From contig DYFM01000003.1 in NCBI GenBank assembly GCA_020725175.1, forward strand, positions 1 through 38,453: DNA of 38,453 nt, read 5' to 3'. Numbering within the stretch: position 1 is the first letter of the stretch; each line of letters starts with the position of its first letter. The notes under the pieces are model-generated. The model ran no database searches and had not been told where the DNA came from. It worked only from the letters and a program-made list of their open reading frames with translations. Shown here one piece after another: positions 25,893-34,133 of this stretch. The translations under genes were made by a program, and so were the position numbers. The DNA comes from Candidatus Paceibacter sp. (GTDB lineage Bacteria; Patescibacteriota; Patescibacteriia; Magasanikbacterales; UBA922).

Positions 25893-27029
25893 ATGAAATA
25901 TAAAGTGCTTATTTTCGGTATCCTTGTTATTGCGATTAGTACTGTGGTTGGGTGTGGGCAAGAAACCTTGGATCAAGACGTCGCTTCATCGCAATCCCAA
26001 GAGAATTCATCTCCGATACGACTGGGCTGGGTAGGTCCTCTAACTGGAGATGTTTCAAGTTTTGGTCATGATGCGCGAGTGGCTGCTCAGATGGCTGTTG
26101 ATGAAGTAAATGCTACAGGCGGAATACATGGAAGACAGCTTGAGCTCGTGGCAGAGGATGGAAAATGTGCTGCCAAGGATGCTACTATTGCCGCTCAAAA
26201 ACTTATCTCTATTGATGGTGCATCAGTAATTATTGGTGGTCTTTGTTCGGGAGAGACGAGTGCCATTGCCCCAGAAGCGGAACGTCAACAGGTAATACTG
26301 TTTTCTTATTGTTCAGGTGCTTCTACTATTACACAAGCAGGTGAGTATGTGTTTCGTACATACCCATCTGACGCCTACCAGGGAGTGTATGCTGCTGAAT
26401 ACGTATATACCAAGCTTGGAAAACGTCGTGTAGCAACCCTGGCGGTGTTGGGTGATTATGGGAGTAGTTTGAAACAAGCGTTTGAAAAACGTTTTCAGGA
26501 ATTGGGTGGAGAGATTGTTTTATCTCAAGATTACAAGCAACATCAAGTGGATTTTCGTTTGGAACTAACCAAGATCAAGGCTAGTACGGCGGAGCTGGTA
26601 TACGCTCCGGGATATGCAGGAGCGACCGTTCCTTTATTGCGTCAAAAAACTGAAATGAGCGTGTCGCTTCCTTTTTTTGCGGCTGATACTTGGGAAGATA
26701 AAGATATATTTTCTCAATCTTTTGCAAATGGTGTGATGTATACGTATCCTACTTTTACGATTCAAGATCAGGAGTGGATAAAAAGAATGGAAGAGCGAGG
26801 GGCAAAGGCAACAACATGTGCGCCGTATGCCTATACAAACGTTAAGATGATAGCTGACATTATGCGACGGGTGGGGAATATTCCTACTCTCATAAAAGAT
26901 GAACTGTATAACGTAAAGGATTATCAAGCGATTCACGCAACAATTACCATTGACAAAAATGGTGACCCGGCAGTGTCAGACTATACAGTGAAAGTTATTA
27001 GAAATAATGAGCCTGTGGTTGTATTTTGA
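25893..27029 (+). CDS. ABC-type branched-chain amino-acid (LivJ/Peripla_BP_6-like) substrate-binding lipoprotein
   Basis: Lipobox VVGCGQ; IRLGWVGPLTGDVSSFGHDARVAAQMAVDEVNATGGIHGRQLELVAEDGKCAAKDATIAAQKLI. Confidence 0.92.
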   Translation: MKYKVLIFGILVIAISTVVGCGQETLDQDVASSQSQENSSPIRLGWVGPLTGDVSSFGHDARVAAQMAVDEVNATGGIHGRQLELVAEDGKCAAKDATIAAQKLISIDGASVIIGGLCSGETSAIAPEAERQQVILFSYCSGASTITQAGEYVFRTYPSDAYQGVYAAEYVYTKLGKRRVATLAVLGDYGSSLKQAFEKRFQELGGEIVLSQDYKQHQVDFRLELTKIKASTAELVYAPGYAGATVPLLRQKTEMSVSLPFFAADTWEDKDIFSQSFANGVMYTYPTFTIQDQEWIKRMEERGAKATTCAPYAYTNVKMIADIMRRVGNIPTLIKDELYNVKDYQAIHATITIDKNGDPAVSDYTVKVIRNNEPVVVF

Positions 27030-27054
27030 CGGTAGGTATTGAAGTTTAAAAAGT

Positions 27055-27078
27055 AAAACCCTCAGCCGAGGGTTTTAT
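27055..27078. terminator. Bidirectional Rho-independent terminator
   Basis: AAAACCCTC-AGCC-GAGGGTTTT between convergent genes. Confidence 0.85.
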
Positions 27079-27098
27079 GTATTGAGAAGTACAATATA

Positions 27099-27767
27099 TT
27101 ATGGAGAGACAGGTAGTTTCCAGCATACATAATGTATGTGCTTATGTTGCTTGAGGTGTTGTTGTTCGTAAAACGTTTTGATGGTTAAATCAGAATGTAT
27201 GTCGGTACATGCATAGATATTTCGTATTTCTTGAAGTATTGTCCCCTTACAGTCATGAATACATTCTAGAGAATAATCAAAAAATGCTTCATCGTCAGTT
27301 TTGAGATGGATGGTGCCGTTTGGTTTGAGTATTTGCTGATAGATTCTGAGAAACCGAGGGGCGGTGAGACGTTTTTTTGCCCCTTTTTTGGTTCCGTGTG
27401 GATCGGGAAAGGTAATCCAGATTTCATCTACTTCTCCTGGTAAAAAATACTGATCTACATGATCAATGTAGGTTCTTAGAAAACGCACATTTGAAAGAGT
27501 GTGTTCTTCTGCATAGCGCGCGCCAATCCACAACCGTGCGCCTTTGATATCAACCCCAAGAAAATTTTTTTCCGGATGTTGTTTGGCGAGCGCGAGGGTG
27601 TAATCACCTTTTCCACAGGCTAGTTCAAGAACAATCGGGTGATGATTTCCGAAGATAGTACTCCATGATCCACGAAGGTGAGTTGGATCAGTGGTTGTGT
27701 GTTCCAGTACCTGAGAAAAGTTTGCGAGATCTTGATACCGGTGTTGTTTGTCACGGGGTCGGGCCAT
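27099..27767 (-). CDS. trmB: tRNA (guanine-N7-)-methyltransferase
   Basis: PIVLELACGKGDYTLALAKQHPEKNFLGVDIKGARLWIGARYAEE...WITFPDPHGTKKGAKKRLTAPRFL. Confidence 0.92.
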   Translation of the reverse strand: MARPRDKQHRYQDLANFSQVLEHTTTDPTHLRGSWSTIFGNHHPIVLELACGKGDYTLALAKQHPEKNFLGVDIKGARLWIGARYAEEHTLSNVRFLRTYIDHVDQYFLPGEVDEIWITFPDPHGTKKGAKKRLTAPRFLRIYQQILKPNGTIHLKTDDEAFFDYSLECIHDCKGTILQEIRNIYACTDIHSDLTIKTFYEQQHLKQHKHIHYVCWKLPVSP

Positions 27768-27792
27768 AGTAGTAGGGGTAAGGAAATATTAC

Positions 27793-27821
27793 TTGAATAG
27801 CATAAAAAAATATCGTATACT
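27793..27821 (+). promoter_or_regulatory. Promoter of the alpha/beta hydrolase gene
   Basis: TTGAAT-N17-TATACT. Confidence 0.65.
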
Positions 27822-27868
27822 GAGCAACATTGTACGGATCACTTTACCCTTTTGTCAATACTATTGGT

Positions 27869-28618
27869 ATGCATGCCCATCGAGCTCGTCTTACCGCAGA
27901 AATCATAGCGGAATTCTTACCTCCCAAGGATACCCATTCACAAAAGGTCATGATCTTTTGTGACGGAATGCCGTCTCTTCCTAATAAAAAAAGCCTCCTA
28001 GAGTTTGCGGCTAAAAAGGGGTACTGGGCTTTTCACCCTCGGTACCGTGGTACTTGGGAAAGTGGTGGTACATTTCTAGAGCAATCACCAGTCGAAGATA
28101 TTCGAGAAGTTATGGACGCGCTACAAAAACCCATTCGCAGTATTTGGGCTAATGAAATGTTTGATATTCAACCCAAGGAGTTTGTGTTGGTAGGTGGAAG
28201 TTTTGGTGGACCGGCGGCATTGCTTTTGTCAAAAGATCCGCGAGTTAGTAAGGTAATTTGTGTTTCACCAGTGGTTGATTGGCAAGCAGAGAGTCCGGAT
28301 GAACCACTTGACCACTTGTTTACTCTTACCAAAGAAGCGTTTGGGGAAGCCTATAGAATGAAGAAAGAGCACTGGGATAACCTGCAAACCGGTACGTTTT
28401 ACAATCCTATGACGGCGATTGATAAGATTGATCCTCATAAGGTCTTGCTTATTCATGCAGTGGATGATACGGTAGTTTCATATCAATCGGTCGAGGAGTT
28501 TGCTAAAAAAACTGGCTGTAGATTGATGACTTTGAAAAAGGGTGGGCACTTGTCGGTAAAGAAGATAATGCGGTGGATGGTGTATTGGCGGGTGAGAGAG
28601 TTTTTGAGAATTACTTAG
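27869..28618 (+). CDS. Alpha/beta hydrolase (prolyl-oligopeptidase-like)
   Basis: VMIFCDGMPSLP, FVLVGGSFGGPAALLLSKDPRV (GxSxGG), LLIHAVDDTVVSYQSVEEFA, GGHLS. Confidence 0.85.
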   Translation: MHAHRARLTAEIIAEFLPPKDTHSQKVMIFCDGMPSLPNKKSLLEFAAKKGYWAFHPRYRGTWESGGTFLEQSPVEDIREVMDALQKPIRSIWANEMFDIQPKEFVLVGGSFGGPAALLLSKDPRVSKVICVSPVVDWQAESPDEPLDHLFTLTKEAFGEAYRMKKEHWDNLQTGTFYNPMTAIDKIDPHKVLLIHAVDDTVVSYQSVEEFAKKTGCRLMTLKKGGHLSVKKIMRWMVYWRVREFLRIT

Positions 28619-28681
28619 TTATGTATAGTGCAGATTCTTTTACTATGAAAGAAGCGATTCTTGGAGAAAGGGGTAAAAAAG

Positions 28682-29020
28682 ATGGCCATAATATACTTTA
28701 GGCATATAAAAACACATATTACTGATTGGCTAAATAACGATCCGGCGTTTATATATTTAGTACGTGAGGTGGTACTGCATCAGTTAGTTATATTTGCGGA
28801 ATGTGTGGAAGGACTGTTAATTGATTATCAAAAGAAGGTAAAACAGAATGATTCTCTACAAATTAAGTGGAAGGACTTGCGATATGAATATTGGAAAGTT
28901 AGAGAATCTATTCGACTTGATAAATTGAATAGTGATAAAAACACCGCAAAAGACTTTTCACTCACACTCACAGATTTCACTCAAAGTATAAAGCAAGTCA
29001 TTAATTTAGCTTCGGGTTAA
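28682..29020 (+). CDS. Hypothetical protein
   Basis: ORF ending 28661..29020 with internal ATG at 28682; no family recognised. Confidence 0.5.
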   Translation: MAIIYFRHIKTHITDWLNNDPAFIYLVREVVLHQLVIFAECVEGLLIDYQKKVKQNDSLQIKWKDLRYEYWKVRESIRLDKLNSDKNTAKDFSLTLTDFTQSIKQVINLASG

Positions 29021-29029
29021 CAAGAAAGT

Positions 29030-29761
29030 ATGAACGCCCTAGAAATCACCAACTTCACTAAACGTTACGGAAAGACAGTTGCTGTTGATTCTATTTCCTT
29101 GTCTGTTAAACCGGGAGAATTTTTCGGTTTTCTTGGTCCAAACGGCGCGGGAAAGTCAACCACTATTCATTGTATTACCGGAATTGCAAGGTTTACTGAA
29201 GGAACCATATCGGTATTTGGTCATGATGTGAATCAGGATTATCGAGAAGCGAGAAAAAAAATTGGTCTATCACCGCAAGAATTTAATATCGATATTTTTG
29301 CGCCGATTAGAAAAATTTTATGGTATGTCGGTGGTTTTTATGGGATGTCGAGAGAAGAACGAAAAAAACGCACCGAGGAAATGATAAAAGTCTTTGAACT
29401 TGAGAAACATGCTGAGAAGCAGTTTCGACAATTGTCTGGCGGACTAAAACGACGTGTTATGTTGGCGCGTGCCATGATGCATGATCCGCAACTACTCATA
29501 CTCGATGAACCCACGGCTGGAGTAGATGTAGAGCTTCGACACGAACTTTGGGACTATCTGAGAAAAATCAATGAAGCTGGAAAAACAATTTTATTTACTT
29601 CTCATTATTTGGAAGAAGTAGAAAGACTTTGCAATCGTATCGCAATTATTTATGAAGGAAAAATAGTGGCAGTGGGGGATAAGAGTGAATTTGTGAAGGA
29701 GGGGAGTAATTTGGAAAAAAAATACTTGGAGTTGACGAGGAAGAGCGGAGGAAAATCTTAA
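29030..29761 (+). CDS. ABC-2-type transporter ATP-binding protein
   Basis: GFLGPNGAGKSTTIHCITGI, FRQLSGGLKRRVMLARAMMHDPQLLILDEPTAGVDVE. Confidence 0.94.
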   Translation: MNALEITNFTKRYGKTVAVDSISLSVKPGEFFGFLGPNGAGKSTTIHCITGIARFTEGTISVFGHDVNQDYREARKKIGLSPQEFNIDIFAPIRKILWYVGGFYGMSREERKKRTEEMIKVFELEKHAEKQFRQLSGGLKRRVMLARAMMHDPQLLILDEPTAGVDVELRHELWDYLRKINEAGKTILFTSHYLEEVERLCNRIAIIYEGKIVAVGDKSEFVKEGSNLEKKYLELTRKSGGKS

Positions 29762-29782
29762 ATTAATAAAAAAGTAACATAT

Positions 29783-29849
29783 ACAGATAACAATTAACAA
29801 TTAACAAATAACAGATAACAAATAACAGATAACAGATAACAGATAACAG
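29783..29849. repeat. Degenerate tandem repeat (AGATAACA/AATTAACA/AAATAACA units)
   Basis: ACAGATAACAATTAACAATTAACAAATAACAGATAACAAATAACAGATAACAGATAACAGATAACAG, between ATPase and permease genes. Confidence 0.92.
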
Positions 29850-29898
29850 TGGTACAATTCCATGTAAGATATTAGTTGTATGATTTATCATTCGTTTT

Positions 29899-30660
29899 AT
29901 GAACCTCATCGGCCTACAAACATTTATCCAGCGAGAAATTCAACGCTTTCTGCGGGTGGCTATTCAAACCTTGGTGAGTCCATGGATTAGCGCGTTGTTG
30001 TACATTTTTATTTTTGGGTATGTGGTTGGGCAACGAATCGATCTTATTGCCGGAGTGACATATATTGATTTTGTTCTTCCTGGTATTTTGATGTTGAATT
30101 TAATTAATTCTGCTTTCGGTCAAACATCGTCCTCGCTATATTTTCAGCGGTTTGCACGACATATAGAAGAAGTACTGGTGGCGCCATTGTCGTATCTGGA
30201 AATGATTTTGGGATATGTCATTGCCGGGGTGGTGCGAGGATTAGTAGTGGGATTTGGGGTATTTATGATTGCGGTCGTGTTTAGCGCTGCCAATATGGAA
30301 CATGTTGGTTTATTTTTGTTATATAGTATTGGTGTATCTTTGATATTTTCTTTTTTAGGGTTGTTGATTGGGTTGTGGGCGGATAGTTTTGAGCAGTTGA
30401 CTATTTTAAACACGTTTATCATTACACCGTTAACTTTTTTGGGTGGAGTGTTTAATTCTATTCACATGTTACCGGAAAAAGCTCAGTTGATCATGAAACT
30501 GAACCCATTCTTTTACTTTGTCGATGGATTGCGGTATTCCATGATTGGGCTTCATGAGGGGAGTTTATTTGTGGGGGCAGTAATTATGGTTATATTGGTA
30601 CTTGCATTTGGTGGGTTGACTTGGTATTTGTTTTCCACTGGGTGGAGATTGAGGGGATAA
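29899..30660 (+). CDS. ABC-2-type transporter permease
   Basis: Multi-TM; MNLIGLQTFIQREIQRFLRVAIQTLVSPWISALLYIFIFGYVVG ... LTFLGGVFNSIHMLP. Confidence 0.92.
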   Translation: MNLIGLQTFIQREIQRFLRVAIQTLVSPWISALLYIFIFGYVVGQRIDLIAGVTYIDFVLPGILMLNLINSAFGQTSSSLYFQRFARHIEEVLVAPLSYLEMILGYVIAGVVRGLVVGFGVFMIAVVFSAANMEHVGLFLLYSIGVSLIFSFLGLLIGLWADSFEQLTILNTFIITPLTFLGGVFNSIHMLPEKAQLIMKLNPFFYFVDGLRYSMIGLHEGSLFVGAVIMVILVLAFGGLTWYLFSTGWRLRG

Positions 30661-30664
30661 AGAA

Positions 30665-30732
30665 CGAAATAATTTCGCTCGAGGTAGTTTGTCCGTCTTA
30701 AGGGGATCCGTCTGGGTCGGGGAAATAACGAA
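30665..30732. repeat. Dispersed GAAATAA-flanked element, copy B
   Basis: CGAAATAATTTCGCTCGAGGTAG...CCGTCTGGGTCGGGGAAATAACGAA; resembles copy A at 15809-15858. Confidence 0.5.
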
Positions 30733-30884
30733 GTAACTCTGTTTGCACCTTTTGGCCAAGGAGTTTATGATGTGGGTTTGATTTGTGTGTTGGGTGGTAA
30801 GTGACCCTTGATTATGTCGGCGGTAATTTGTTTGATTACGATTGATTTTTTGTGTTATACTAAAATCTGAAGAATGTATTTTTT

Positions 30885-32330
30885 ATGCGTAAATACCTTT
30901 TTATTTTCGGAGTAATCGGTTTTGTAGTACTTATAATAGGTGGTTGGTGGCTCAGTCGGTATTGGAATGGATTAAAACCCATATTAATTGATCCGAAAAA
31001 ACCAATTGCTGAATATTTCAATGACTTAGGCGTGGGAGAAAAAACATCTACAACCACAGTATCGGGAACACCACTTATATTGCCGACCGGATTTACGATT
31101 GATTTGTTTGCAAACAATGTTATTGGCGCGCGAGATTTGGCGGTTGATCAGTATGGTGAGGTGTGGGTGTCCCAACCGTCACAAGGGGTTGTTTCGGTTG
31201 TGGATCCAATGACAAATGAAGTTCGTGCGATTTTTCGTAACTTGAATCGTCCACATGGTCTTGTGTTTCATCCACAACAAAAAGATGTGTTGTATATTGC
31301 AGAGGAAGAGCGAATAGTAAAAACCGCAATCCGTTCTGAAGCGCTATTAGAAACCGTGGTGCCGCTCCCGGCTGGTGGAAGACACTGGACGCGTAGTTTA
31401 GTATTTACTTCACAAGAAGAATTGCTGGTCTCAATTGGTTCTACATGTGATGTATGTGAAGAAAAAAATTCGCTCCATGGAACAGTGCAAAAAGTGCTAC
31501 TCGGTGAAGGACGGCTTGAACCATATGCAAGAGGTCTTCGAAATGCTGTATTCATGGCTGTTCATCCTAAACTGGCAACAGTGTGGGTGACGGAAATGGG
31601 GCGAGACATGTTGGGGGACAATTTACCTCCGGATGAGATTAATGTGTTACAAAAAGACGGTTTTTACGGATGGCCCTACTACTATGGAAACAATATCCGC
31701 GATCAGCAGTTCAAACCAAATGTGGCTGTGAGCCTGGTGTATCCGTTGGTTGAAGCTAAAGTAGAATTGCCGGCACACGTCGCACCGCTTGGGCTGGCGT
31801 TTGTGCCAAAAAATAGCGGCTGGCCAAAATCGTATGTAGGAGATTTACTGGTTGCGTATCATGGTTCATGGAATCGAACTGATCCGGTTGGGTATAAAAT
31901 TGTTCGTGTTCTTCTTGATGACGCGGGAAACGTTGAGGGAATTGAAGACTTCATTACCGGCTGGCTAACCCCGGAGAATACCGCGCTTGGTCGACCGGTG
32001 GATGTGGTGTTTGATCAATCCGGAAATTTGTATATTTCCGATGATAAGGCGGGAGTGGTGTATCGTGTTCGGTATACTGCTGTTCCTAAACCAGGCGAAA
32101 AAGATAATGAAACGAGTAATGATGTACCAGCTACAGATCGTTCAGTGCGATCCAAAGATGCGTGCGTGATCACCGGTTGTAGTGGAGAAGTATGTGCTGA
32201 TGAAGAGACTATTACGGCTTGTATCTATAGAGAAGAATATGCATGTTATCAGACTGTAATTTGTGAGCGGCAGGCAGGCGGGGAATGTGGTTGGAGTGAG
32301 ACGGAGGAACTAAGAGCGTGTTTACAATAA
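30885..32330 (+). CDS. Glucose/sorbosone dehydrogenase-like beta-propeller protein with N-terminal TM and Cys-rich C-terminus
   Basis: LILPTGFTIDLFANNVIGARDLAVDQYGEVWVSQPSQG...LRNAVFMAVHPKLATVWVTEMGRDMLGDNLPPDEINVL...GWPYYYGN...LLVAYHGSWNRTDPVGYKIVRV. Confidence 0.88.
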   Translation: MRKYLFIFGVIGFVVLIIGGWWLSRYWNGLKPILIDPKKPIAEYFNDLGVGEKTSTTTVSGTPLILPTGFTIDLFANNVIGARDLAVDQYGEVWVSQPSQGVVSVVDPMTNEVRAIFRNLNRPHGLVFHPQQKDVLYIAEEERIVKTAIRSEALLETVVPLPAGGRHWTRSLVFTSQEELLVSIGSTCDVCEEKNSLHGTVQKVLLGEGRLEPYARGLRNAVFMAVHPKLATVWVTEMGRDMLGDNLPPDEINVLQKDGFYGWPYYYGNNIRDQQFKPNVAVSLVYPLVEAKVELPAHVAPLGLAFVPKNSGWPKSYVGDLLVAYHGSWNRTDPVGYKIVRVLLDDAGNVEGIEDFITGWLTPENTALGRPVDVVFDQSGNLYISDDKAGVVYRVRYTAVPKPGEKDNETSNDVPATDRSVRSKDACVITGCSGEVCADEETITACIYREEYACYQTVICERQAGGECGWSETEELRACLQ

Positions 32331-32357
32331 GAACTTTTTCTTTTTGTATATTGAAAT

Positions 32358-32735
32358 TTACAACCACCCTTGCTTTTTGTAATAGGTATAGCCGATATCA
32401 AGTAATTGTGTCATTTGTTTGATCAGTTCGGGTGTTAGTTTTTTTATGATAAAACATGATTTTCCTTTGAGAAGCGGTAGGATTTCTTCTGGGAGGTGGT
32501 TTTTGAGTGTGGGATCAATATAGATTGGCATGAAGTAAAATCCTACGTGCTGTTTGTGTATCATGAGTCCGGTAAAATATAGTGCGGTAGGTTTGCGCTT
32601 ATTAAGAGAAATGGATTTCTTTGTCCAGAGATCATAGGTTGTATCAGTATTTTTTTGGTTTTCAAAATACTTCTCGTATGGCGTGAGGAGTTGTTTCAGC
32701 TGGTTGAAAATTACTTTTAGTTTAGTACTATCCAT
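32358..32735 (-). CDS. DUF1801/YdhG-like small protein
   Basis: MDSTKLKVIFNQLKQLLTPYEKYFENQKN...KPTALYFTGLMIHKQHVGFYFMPIY...LLKGKSCFIIKKLTPELIKQMTQLLDIG; start refined from the ORF-track start at 32858. Confidence 0.65.
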   Translation of the reverse strand: MDSTKLKVIFNQLKQLLTPYEKYFENQKNTDTTYDLWTKKSISLNKRKPTALYFTGLMIHKQHVGFYFMPIYIDPTLKNHLPEEILPLLKGKSCFIIKKLTPELIKQMTQLLDIGYTYYKKQGWL

Positions 32736-32796
32736 GAGGCTGGCGAATGAATGTGAAGGTTGCGCCGGTCGAGCGTTTGCTACCCGACCGACGCTT

Positions 32797-32898
32797 CTAC
32801 TTCCTCGCCCACCATATGATAAAAAGGAGGGCGAGGAAGAACAGGCCGCGTGGGACAAGGATGTCCCACGCGGCCTGGAGGGTTTCAGGTGTTATCAT
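32797..32898 (-). CDS. 33-aa single-TM small protein MITPETLQAAWDILVPRGLFFLALLFIIWWARK
   Basis: Absent from the ORF track; preceded on the minus strand by AGGAGGTGTGTC-ATG (strong SD) and TTGACA-N17-CATTCT; hydrophobic FFLALLFIIWW with basic tail. Confidence 0.65.
   Translation of the reverse strand: MITPETLQAAWDILVPRGLFFLALLFIIWWARK
32844..32875. repeat. Perfect 14-bp inverted repeat, 4-nt loop
   Basis: GGCCGCGTGGGACA-AGGA-TGTCCCACGCGGCC, inside the smORF. Confidence 0.95.
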
Positions 32899-32916
32899 GA
32901 CACACCTCCTACTGGG

Positions 32917-32945
32917 AGAATGTCAGATAATTCGGAAGGTGTCAA
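32917..32945 (-). promoter_or_regulatory. Promoter of the 33-aa smORF
   Basis: Minus strand TTGACA-N17-CATTCT, SD starting about 7 nt after the -10. Confidence 0.65.
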
Positions 32946-33120
32946 GCGCCGATGTTATGTCAGTATCAATAAACTTTTTTACTTCGAAAAGTAATTGTTC
33001 TTTTTCTCTAACTTTATCAAGACAGTTGTATTCTATCATACACAGTATTATTGTTTGATTTATTCTTCTGTAATGGTACTATATTATCATAATAAAAAAA
33101 TAGAAGTAAAACGAGTCAGT

Positions 33121-33381
33121 ATGACCTCCTTCCAACAAACCATCTACAGCATCGTCAAACAAATCCCCAAGGGTCGAACCATGACTTATAAACAAGTTGC
33201 CACACTCGCCGGTCGGCCAAAGGCATTTCGGGCAGTCGGAAATTTATTGAACAAGAACTATGACCTTACCATTCCTTGTCATCGGGTGGTGCGCTCAGAT
33301 GGAAAAGCTGGCGGATATAATCGGGGGAGTTTTAGGAAAGAGGAGCTGTTGAAAAAAGAGAGGGTTGAAATTGGAAAATAG
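33121..33381 (+). CDS. Short MGMT/ATL-like methylated-DNA cysteine methyltransferase domain
   Basis: FQQTIYSIVKQIPKGRTMTYKQVATLAGRPKAFRAVGNLLNKNYDLTIPCHRVVRSDGKAGGYN; PCHRV cysteine present, no N-terminal domain. Confidence 0.92.
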   Translation: MTSFQQTIYSIVKQIPKGRTMTYKQVATLAGRPKAFRAVGNLLNKNYDLTIPCHRVVRSDGKAGGYNRGSFRKEELLKKERVEIGK

Positions 33382-33465
33382 AAACGTGAAGCTTAAAAAT
33401 CGGGACTGGATTGTTATATTGTTTTACTGCTTAGTAGTTTGTTTGTCTAATCTGTACTATCATAC

Positions 33466-33560
33466 TCACCCTAACCTACTAACCTACCAACTTGCTAACC
33501 TGCCAACTTGCTAACTTTCTAACTTACCAAGCTGCCAACCTGCCAACCCACCAACTCCCA
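33466..33560. repeat. Degenerate ~8-bp tandem repeat (CTAACCTA/CCAACTTG-type units)
   Basis: CACCCTAACCTACTAACCTACCAACTTGCTAACCTGCCAACTTGCTAACTTTCTAACTTACCAAGCTGCCAACC... Confidence 0.9.
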
Positions 33561-33655
33561 GCCTTGGAAACTCTTCAAAAATCTGTTACGCTACTTTATA
33601 GTGAGTAGTTACTATAAAAAATATTTTTCCTCCCTCCTCATTTATTCTCAATTCT

Positions 33656-33783
33656 CAATCTCAATCTCAATCTTAATCTTAATCTCAATCTTAATCTTAA
33701 TCTTAATCTCAATCTCAATCTTAATCTTAATCTTAATCTCAATCTCAATCTTAATCTCAATCTTAATCTCAATCTCAATCTTT
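33656..33783. repeat. Two-variant 6-bp tandem repeat (AATCTC/AATCTT), about 21 units, immediately upstream of the glutaredoxin start
   Basis: Direct reading; variant order approximately CCTTCTTTCCTTTCCTCTCCT for the sixth base. Confidence 0.95.
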
Positions 33784-33786
33784 TTT

Positions 33787-34053
33787 ATGAAACCAGTCAC
33801 TATCTATACCAAACCCATGTGCCCCTATTGTGTGCGGGCAAAAGAATTGTTTACCAGTCTCAATGTTCCGTATGAAGAAATTGATGTGTTGGAGCATCCG
33901 GATAAGCGAGAAGAAGTAAGCCGTCAGTACAATTGGATGACTGTGCCGATGATTTTTATTGGTGAAGAATTTGTCGGGGGATTTGATGATCTATCAAAAT
34001 TGGCAGCCGAGGGGAAGCTGGGGCAAATGTTGGATCTAACAACTACTGCTTGA
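33787..34053 (+). CDS. Glutaredoxin-family protein
   Basis: MKPVTIYTKPMCPYCVRAKELFTSLNVPYEEIDVLEHPDKREEVSRQYNWMTVPMIFIGEEFVGGFDDL (CPYC active site). Confidence 0.93.
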   Translation: MKPVTIYTKPMCPYCVRAKELFTSLNVPYEEIDVLEHPDKREEVSRQYNWMTVPMIFIGEEFVGGFDDLSKLAAEGKLGQMLDLTTTA

Positions 34054-34133
34054 TGCTGGTACGGAATGAGTGAAGACACAGATTGTCCATGATGACCAGG
34101 GTAATCCATGATATATTTTATTGTACTACGCTT

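Noticed and set aside
32358-32858. 166-aa version of the DUF1801-like protein
   Set aside because: The N-terminal 41 aa (MSHAACSSSPSFLSYGG...) are translated from the hairpin region and the smORF in another frame; start at MDSTKLK (32735) is more plausible.
32683-33058. Two ~103-aa plus-strand ORFs
   Set aside because: Overlap the inverted-repeat region and the minus-strand smORF/DUF1801 genes; low-complexity basic composition, no motif, and no SD comparable with the minus-strand one.
33656-33783. CRISPR array
   Set aside because: 6-bp units without spacers or repeats of CRISPR length, and no cas genes nearby; simple tandem repeat.
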